From: Styela clava
Taxonomy: Eukaryota > Chordata > Ascidiacea > Stolidobranchia > Styelidae
Direction: 5' to 3'
Assembly: GCF_964204865.1 (NCBI RefSeq)
Contig: NC_135254.1
Coordinates: 9,429,001-9,493,000 of the forward strand
Length of the DNA: 64,000 nucleotides
How positions within the stretch are numbered: position 1 is the first letter of the stretch; every line of letters starts with the position of its first letter. Positions 58,001 through 64,000 of the stretch are shown piece after piece. Made by a program: the position numbers and the translations under genes. The notes under the pieces were generated by a model. That model made no database searches. It saw nothing but the letters and a program-made list of their open reading frames with translations, and was not told the origin of the DNA.

Positions 58001-61000
58001 TAGAGATATACAGGTAGGCATTGAACTTTTTTTTTTCATTAAAACGTGTTATGTTTTATATGTGAAAATGTGGTACAGAAATACTGTGTCTAAAACAGAG
58101 AAATGGGTTTTCTTTTTTTGATTTTGATAATGCAAAGAAGGAAGCTTATTGTGTCAGGATTTATATCCCCTTATGCAACTACCGGTTCACGACAGAATTT
58201 GAACTGTACAAAGTAATTAGTGTTGTGATGACTAGCACGTCCTAATAGCCAATCAAGGAACCCAATCATTTGATTCATGTATTATTTCATTAGTATATTG
58301 CGTTTTATGTTATGATTCAAACAATTTATTTGCTAGATGCTGGCACAAATATCATTAAAAAAAAGGAGCAGTTCAAAATGCTCAAATATGTATATGCAAT
58401 ATTGAACAATCCCTAAAAAGTAATGAATTTTATTTAAATCTATCATTTCCTTCAGCTCAATGCTGAGAAGAACGCAGATAATTTTTTTACCCAGGTATGA
58501 CAAAGTCAAAGAAAAATTATCAAAAAGTGATTTCAAAATCAATTGTTAATTGCTATCTCAACTGATAACAAAAAAACACAGAAAAAACAATGATCTTTAT
58601 ATTTAGGTCGTTTTAGATGTGATCAACATCAAGATATAGTTATTTGTGTAATTTTTCTTATGCATTAATTTAGTATGTATTCAATATCCCACATTAGAAA
58701 ATATTTTTCCAGAATTTATTCGAAATAGTGGAATATTCGGTTTTGTGACCTCTTCGTTACCTTTTTCAAGGTAGTGCATGCATGGGAATCTTGACTAAGA
58801 ATAATATTCATATGTTGCATTGTCAGCATATTTGCGCCCAGCCGGTCATCCACAAAGCCATATGGCTTAAATGCTTGAAATTTTTTAATCGATGGATTGA
58901 TCAAAAAGACAATTTTAAACTCTTCAGCAACTGCAAAATTTTCATTTTGTTTAATTTTACTCTAAATACTCTTTATGATTCTTATGGAAATGGAACTCGT
59001 GATTCAGAAACAAACTTAATCATGAAGATGTATGAATAAAAAATTTGTACATAATATATCAATGGAATGAGTTAATTTCTGTTTAATAGATTGTTTAATA
59101 ATTCTAAATACTTTATTATATTTCAAAAATGTGGTTGACAGTGATGATTGTGTTAATTTTAGTAAAATTATGTATTTTTTGCTTTTGTTTTTAATATTAT
59201 GGCTGCAAAATGGATATGTTTAAACCACTTGATTTTCAAGCTAATTACGTAAGACAATTGTAAAACACTAAACTATGTAATATGAACATCCCTAACGTCG
59301 ATAAACATGGAATAAAATTCCAATATTCAACAATATTCGGCCGTTTTGTCTTTTGTTAGCTTACACTAACAGGCACCGAATGAGGCACATTTTAAATCCC
59401 CTTTTCCTCAAAGTGTGCCTTTATAAGCGGGTACGCCCAATGTATGGATCAGATAGTGCTTTATGCTTTATTGCCTACACTCGAAAACAGTATCAGTATT
59501 GCTTTAAAAACCGTTTTGTCTTATAGGCCGATGTGTCCTATGTATTAATAAAAACCAAATCTACGTAATTTATTCACAGTGCAGTGCGTCTTATGGTCTG
59601 TAAAATTCGATAAATAAATTGGTAATTTGTTATTGGCCACTGACTGACATTTTTCATTGCGTAATATTTCAAAAAATTCAAAAATTCAGAGTTTACATTT
59701 ATATGGCCTCAATAAACAAAACATGCATTGTATTGTCGGACATGGTGAAAATTCAATAAATCATTAACTTAGTTTGTTTCCATCATACCTGTATGCAATG
59801 TTATTACTTGATCATGCTTGGACCAGTGGAAGTTTGTATCTTAAGCAATATTGCCCAATACAATCAATAAAGTTATGCTGAATAAATGAGCTGAGGTACA
59901 CACTTAAATTAATGAGTTTTCTGTTTAATAATTTGAGAATGCTGGCTTCGATGAAAAAAGCGCTTCTCAAGTTCCTTTCCATCAAGAGATTTTAATTTTC
60001 TCACTCATTATTGATCATTACCTAATAAGAATGAATGGAGATTCATTTAATCTGAGATGAATATTATGTTGATAAAGTCCTTAACATTAGGTTAGTGTGT
60101 TGGTGTTTTCAATCTGGAAATAATAATTTTCCGATTTATTTGTTTGTGATATAATATGTTTATGTTCCTTTATCATATGCTTGAAAAATGGAATCGTAAA
60201 TTTTGAAGACCATTATTACTAGGTAAAAACAGGTATAGATTTTTAATAGCTATGATATTTAGGCACATGAAGTCAGATAATTTAGTATTGTCAAATTATG
60301 TCCCAATTGTAACCACTCTTTTTTTATTTCATTTGCAACTTAACAACAGACTTGTATGGTATCTGAACGTATTTTTCAATAAATTTTTTTTAGTTTTCCC
60401 ATGAATGCATTTCATTCCTTCACATCTTATTCACACTGAAATCAAGAGTTTTGAGTTCAAAACCGCAGTTGTTTATGAATTACAAAATTTCCAACAAAAT
60501 TCATTTATATAAAAATATTTCTAGCATGCCGATGTGAGAGGAGTGGACCAATCATCTTTAGCTGAAGTTTTGTCACATCTTCCAGAGAACCCCCCACCTT
60601 CTCTGGCTCAACTTCTACAGAGAAGAGAGTCTGTACCTGGTGTATTGCTACAGAATGAACACTATTCACCTGATGGTGAAAGTTTCCTTATGCATGGTGA
60701 GAATTTCATAAAAGATATTTTAGCATATTGACTTGCTTTAAAATTTCATTAGTTCCATTTACCCCCGTCTTCACCATTGATTTCAAAACTACTAATCGTT
60801 GAGGATGCACTCGCCATCTTGTTTCTGATTACCCTGCATGGGTTTGCTGGTTTGAATCCCGTAGTAATAATGAATGAGAGGATTGCTGGACTTTTCAGTG
60901 CAACAGTGTGGTGCGCTGGTTGGTTACGGCTTCCTCTATCATTGAGTCTATGTATCTGAAACAAATAACTGGTTAACCAATCCCATATCCAACGTGGACT

Positions 61001-63839
61001 GTTAACCGGACGAGAGGCCGTGGTTCGCCATATGATTAGGCCCTCTTATCAATTTTCTTCTCCCCTGGGATAAATATGTAAATCCTAACTATTCTAAATC
61101 AAATATTAATCTGGTAAATTCGTTTACCATATTGACACTGGCTTTTCCAGCTTCTTCCAGTTTATCCAAGAATTTAGGTTTTGTGAAATCCACTACCTCA
61201 TGGCTGTTTTCCTGATCCTTATAATTCCAAGTGCTTCATATTTTGCACCAACGGACATTTAGTAAGGGTTGTTGCGCCACATTAATTGTTTATGGTTACA
61301 TTAGCTCTTGGCAGTGTTACTTTGCTCAGGGATGAGTCAACTTTACTTCTGAGTCAATGTCTTACTTTACCTTAGTTGAAGCAATTTCTGAAAATTCATT
61401 AAATTGATGGGAAAAATACTAATTCTGGTCAAATGAAATAATTGATTTGTTTAATATTTCGTACTAATTTTCGTAGTTCGTCAACCATCACTTGACGGAT
61501 TTTTATTATTAAATAGATCAAAACCATCGTGGCAGCACTGGATCCGGGTCTGGTTCAGGGGGTCATCCCAGTCCTTTACCATCCAGAGCTGGCGGCTTTT
61601 CCGTTGATGGAGGATCCTCACCTAGTACCGCACCCAACTCGTCAAAAAGAATCTTTTCAAAAAGCATCAAACGTATTTATTTATATATTTATTACTTCAG
61701 TATTAACTTAACTTGAGCGTTTTGATTTTATGAGTTGAAATCATTTGATTGTGATGTTTTGTGGGGTGTGCTGTGCTCATTGTAACATAGGGGACATTTA
61801 GTGGCGCTACAGGAGTACTTATATCAATATGGAGGTAACTAATTTTGTTCGCCTACTTCACATTAAGTTGTGTAAAGGGACTAAAGCCTATGGACAGGGG
61901 GTCTATTCACTTGGCTAACACTGGCAGTCCCGAACTCTCAATAGAACTAAAATAAGGAAAAACGGAATAAAATTATAGCCTAACCCTAACCTGGTACACA
62001 TACTATGGGCGTACCCATTTAGTTTTGAAGCAATTATAGAAAATACATTCAAGCGAGGTATGCTTTCAATGCAGTATGCTTCAAATGTCAATAGACTTTT
62101 AGGTTTGAACTCTTCTATAATCACAAAATTTGGTTCGATAGCTGCTAGCTACACGTTTTTTATTTGAGAGTTAAAAAAATTTTCCTAACATCTTCTTTGT
62201 TATTTTTTTCTATCAGTTGCCTCTATGTCAAGTTCTAAAATTTTAGAATATTTGTCGGTTTATAATCCTAGTTTCTTCATTTTTGATTTATTTGAAAATG
62301 GTAAATTTGATGCTTTTCATTTTATAATGTTTGCAATTTGAAGTGTTTTATTATAGTAAAACTAAAATCTAATTGCATGGTGTGTTTTTGTTCATTGATT
62401 TTTATCATTTTGTCATCCAACATCATTAACTAGCGAAAGGAAAGTCTGGGAAAACGACTGATTCGCATTCGAAACGAGCTGAGTTGAATGGAAGTGGAAA
62501 TCATGCAACAGTATTGCCAAAAAGTGGTTCTGGCTCTGGAGGTAACATTATTTACAATATAATCAGATCATGGTATACTTGAAATCTTAGTAGAAAGATT
62601 GGATCGTTTGTAAATACTGAATTATTTTTGAGTCAATATCTTGATTCCGTGTTTTCAGTAAATTTTTTTTGAACTCTTGTGTGTGTGTGTACTGTGTGTT
62701 ATAATTTTATTTTGTGTGTTGCTTTTTCATGCATTTGGGTTACTTGAAATTAGTTTAATTAATTTACCTAATCAATTTTGTTATTTTGTTAATTTGCGTT
62801 AAAGTTGAAATATACTTAAACAATATTATTATGCCTGTTATGCTGTGATTAATTTATTCAACAAATGTTACAAACACAAAATGGAATATTTTCACAAGAT
62901 AATATAGCAAATAAATCCAATTTTATGTTACATCGTGACTTCCTCTTAATTAGGAAATTCATTATTGTATCATGGATTGTGACATTTTGAACATTTTATA
63001 TGAAATTTTGAGTCCTTACATACCAGGCCTATAGGTAATTTCTTGGCGATCATTTGTCCAGATCAAACTTGAAGTTATGCTTTTCAGATTCACTTTCTGA
63101 TGACGCAAAATCACAGACTGCTAACGATGGACCATCCGTCGTCTTAGTAATATCACTTGGAAGTTCAATGGGATCTGGTCCTGATCAACCAGGACTTTTA
63201 TCAGAAAATGAGGTAGAATGTGATATATATTATTTATATAAAATATATTTTTAATGTATTATAGTTTGATTTTGAAAAAAGATTTACATATGTATCATAC
63301 GGGAGAAGAAATGATCATATGGTAGACCATTTTCTGTTATCATTTACCAGTCAATGTTGGCTATGAAAACAGTTAACAGATTCATTTCAGATGCATGTAC
63401 TATTGTACTTGGTGATGCAGGAAACCGTAACCCTAGTCATAACGTGGTGGGTGCTCAGCGATCCTCTTGTATTTATACACCCCCTCCAAGATTCATACCT
63501 ACAAATCCATGCAGAAAAATTACAGTTGCAATGACAAGCGTTATCCTAACACGAAATACAATATGCCAATGTTAGGGTATACTTGACTCAGGTTCGGTAC
63601 AAATTGAATAAAGAATTTCAGGATTAACTCACGTAATTGTCAAGACAGTTTCTTTAACTAGTTTTTAAAACAAATCAGAATTTCTTATTATCTGGATAAG
63701 GTTCTTGAATTACAAGCATGCAATGAAATGCAGAGTGCTGAACTTAACTCTGAATCAGACGTAGTTGCTGCAGATGCCGGGAATCTCAATGACGCGGAAA
63801 GAATGGATAAAAGACTTCGATTTTCACTTTATTCAACCG
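49074..63839 (+). CDS. GAPVD1: GAPVD1 (Gapex-5/RME-6), 5' part with RasGAP domain; continues past the window
   Basis: GAPVD1 is a RasGAP plus VPS9 protein acting on Rab5 and Ras at endocytic vesicles. Sixteen exons join in phase: 49074-49139, 49978-50098, 50865-51124, 51551-51645, 52170-52239, 54677-54790, 55279-55429, 56482-56636, 57111-57182, 57846-58013, 58456-58494 (less certain), 60525-60696, 61517-61672, 62434-62541, 63088-63212 and 63701-63839, about 670 residues. The order matches the human protein: LRQERLFVRSEQ at the start, FVDGYKELGYQE, the RasGAP region (about 150-425) with LSGKLFLTAALHKPIMQ and MFICPAIVNPELYG, then after a Ser/Gly-rich linker VLVISLGSSMGSGPDQPGLL and DKRLRFSLYS. 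The VPS9 domain lies beyond the window. At the expected arginine-finger position the sequence reads HKGN, so Lys (codon 51614-51616). Exon 4 uses donor GTGGGA. Introns carry MITEs, SINEs and a vestigial copy of the exon 8 start. Confidence 0.94.
51957..52062 (+). mobile_element. tRNA-derived SINE fragment in GAPVD1 intron 4
   Basis: It has 'cagattacactgcgtag', 'gcgtgggttcgcaagttca' and then the tail 'tggtttgccatatgatttag', skipping the SINE middle. Internal deletion of the family at 45525 explains it. Confidence 0.7.
53951..54177. mobile_element. MITE of the GCGCTCCAGAAGTATG family in GAPVD1 intron 5
   Basis: It starts 'agcgcctcagaagtatgtgt' and ends 'acacttcgggagtaccc', collinear with 48503-48728. 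The flanks (acaatttg and caattttg) are only weakly matched. Confidence 0.78.
54827..54965. mobile_element. Truncated hAT end in GAPVD1 intron 6
   Basis: It begins CAGGGATGGCCAAAACTAAA, the same terminal motif as the 2.0-kb hAT at 19729, followed by 'gaatatt'-rich sequence. No opposite 'ggccatccctg' end is found, so the right boundary is a guess. Confidence 0.45.
55035..55235 (-). mobile_element. Second tRNA-derived SINE family in GAPVD1 intron 6
   Basis: On the minus strand the head reads 'gatggcgtagtggtcaaaga' (box A type) and 'ctgggttcaaatcccatgcc' (box B GGTTCAAATCC), like a tRNA gene, but the arms do not pair properly. A related fragment 'acaaggttgtgagtaagcag' and 'gcatgagatttgaacttcaa' lies at about 57301-57350 in intron 9. 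Confidence 0.6.
55546..55850. repeat. Dispersed hAT-like repeat in GAPVD1 intron 7, copy 1
   Basis: It begins 'cagtgtttttaaacattttt' and shares 'attgacaatacctttaatga', 'gatcttggctctatttcagt' and 'gatggtctgtctcagtactg' with 57372-57682. The frame at 55571-55792 lies inside it and is not a gene. Confidence 0.65.
56116..56158 (+). repeat. Vestigial duplicate of the GAPVD1 exon 8 start
   Basis: 'attctacaaatacaggtcta' then 'catgcggaagcgagagct' matches the true acceptor and exon start at 56467-56510 except for a 4-5 base deletion and one substitution, after which similarity stops. The true copy lies about 350 bp downstream. Confidence 0.8.
57372..57682. repeat. Dispersed hAT-like repeat in GAPVD1 intron 9, copy 2
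   Basis: It shares the segments listed for 55546-55850 and extends to a terminal motif that reversed reads CAGGGCTGTTCACACTGGGG, a hAT-like end. The left boundary merges with a SINE-like fragment. Confidence 0.6.
60824..61090 (+). mobile_element. tRNA-derived SINE, copy 4, in GAPVD1 intron 12
   Basis: 'ctgattaccctgcatgggtt', box B-like 'ggtttgaatcccg', 'gagaggattgctggac', 'cgtggttcgccatatgatta' and the tail 'gggataaatatgtaaatcct' follow the order of the copy at 45525. The box A part is lost. Confidence 0.8.
61803..62015. mobile_element. MITE of the GCGCTCCAGAAGTATG family, TSD catttagt
   Basis: The left end is GGCGCTACAGGAGTACTTAT and the right end reversed GGTACGCCCATAGTATGTGT. A perfect 8-bp duplication catttagt flanks it (61795-61802 and 62016-62023). 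It is in GAPVD1 intron 13 and defines the family boundaries. Confidence 0.88.
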
Positions 63840-64000
63840 GTAATCTTTGACAATAATCGACTATCTTTTGATTTTTTTATGGTTGCCATTGTTGCTCAAT
63901 TAACAAGAAAAAAAAATTTTCGATAAATTTTTTTTGGTAATGGTGTAAACATGGCAACTATATAAAATCATGTGTGTGTACAGTGTGACTAATAAACAAT

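Noticed and set aside
63392-63575. Additional GAPVD1 exon after 'tttcag' at 63391
   Set aside because: No usable donor in phase is seen, and the exon 15 to exon 16 join (SENE then VLELQ) already matches the known protein without it.

Overview
The window is nuclear DNA from an AT-rich invertebrate animal genome. Genes carry GT-AG introns of several hundred bases and have clear vertebrate counterparts (ABCG2, POLE4, SPATA24, C19orf44, GAPVD1). Much of the rest is small DNA transposons, mostly hAT type with 8-bp target duplications, plus tRNA-derived SINEs. A deuterostome invertebrate, perhaps an ascidian, fits the compactness and the gene resemblance. That is inference; nothing in the sequence names the species.

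Layout. 1-5.5 kb: repeats only, with a segmental duplication (copy A, about 318-3260) carrying hAT insertions and a hAT nested in another hAT. 5.5-8.4 kb: a single-exon ABCG2-like transporter gene (+). 8.4-17.4 kb: spacer with a SINE, duplication copy B (about 10.7-11.8 kb) and a 3-kb hAT element whose transposase has one stop and one frameshift. 17.4-22.15 kb: a second, inverted copy of the ABCG2 block (-). Its reading frame is the same length as copy 1 but has one in-frame TAA, and its upstream region holds a 2.0-kb hAT and a 100-bp MITE that copy 1 lacks. 22-27 kb: no gene seen, one perfect 180-bp hAT MITE. 27.0-30.2 kb: POLE4 (one exon), then SPATA24 (three exons). 31.7-45.2 kb: a 13.5-kb foldback-like transposon. 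46.0-47.9 kb: C19orf44 homologue in one exon. 49.1 kb to the window end: the 5' part of GAPVD1 (16 exons, RasGAP region; the VPS9 end lies outside), with repeats in its introns.

The most striking object is the 31,742-45,247 element. It has long inverted arms made of a roughly 175-bp tandem repeat, unique terminal domains of about 270 bp, a perfect 9-bp target duplication, and a 3.5-kb centre with a decayed intron-containing gene for a Ulp1/C48 peptidase plus a PHD-type finger. The architecture matches Drosophila Foldback and Mutator-like elements. One satellite monomer captured a small MITE, and this compound unit was then amplified within the arms, including a 1,285-bp higher-order repeat.

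The genes are ordinary cellular ones with no evident joint pathway: a membrane exporter, a DNA polymerase epsilon/chromatin histone-fold subunit, a coiled-coil testis-type protein, an uncharacterised conserved protein and an endocytic Rab5/Ras regulator. The main story is layered: duplications, later insertions that date them, and decay of one gene copy.
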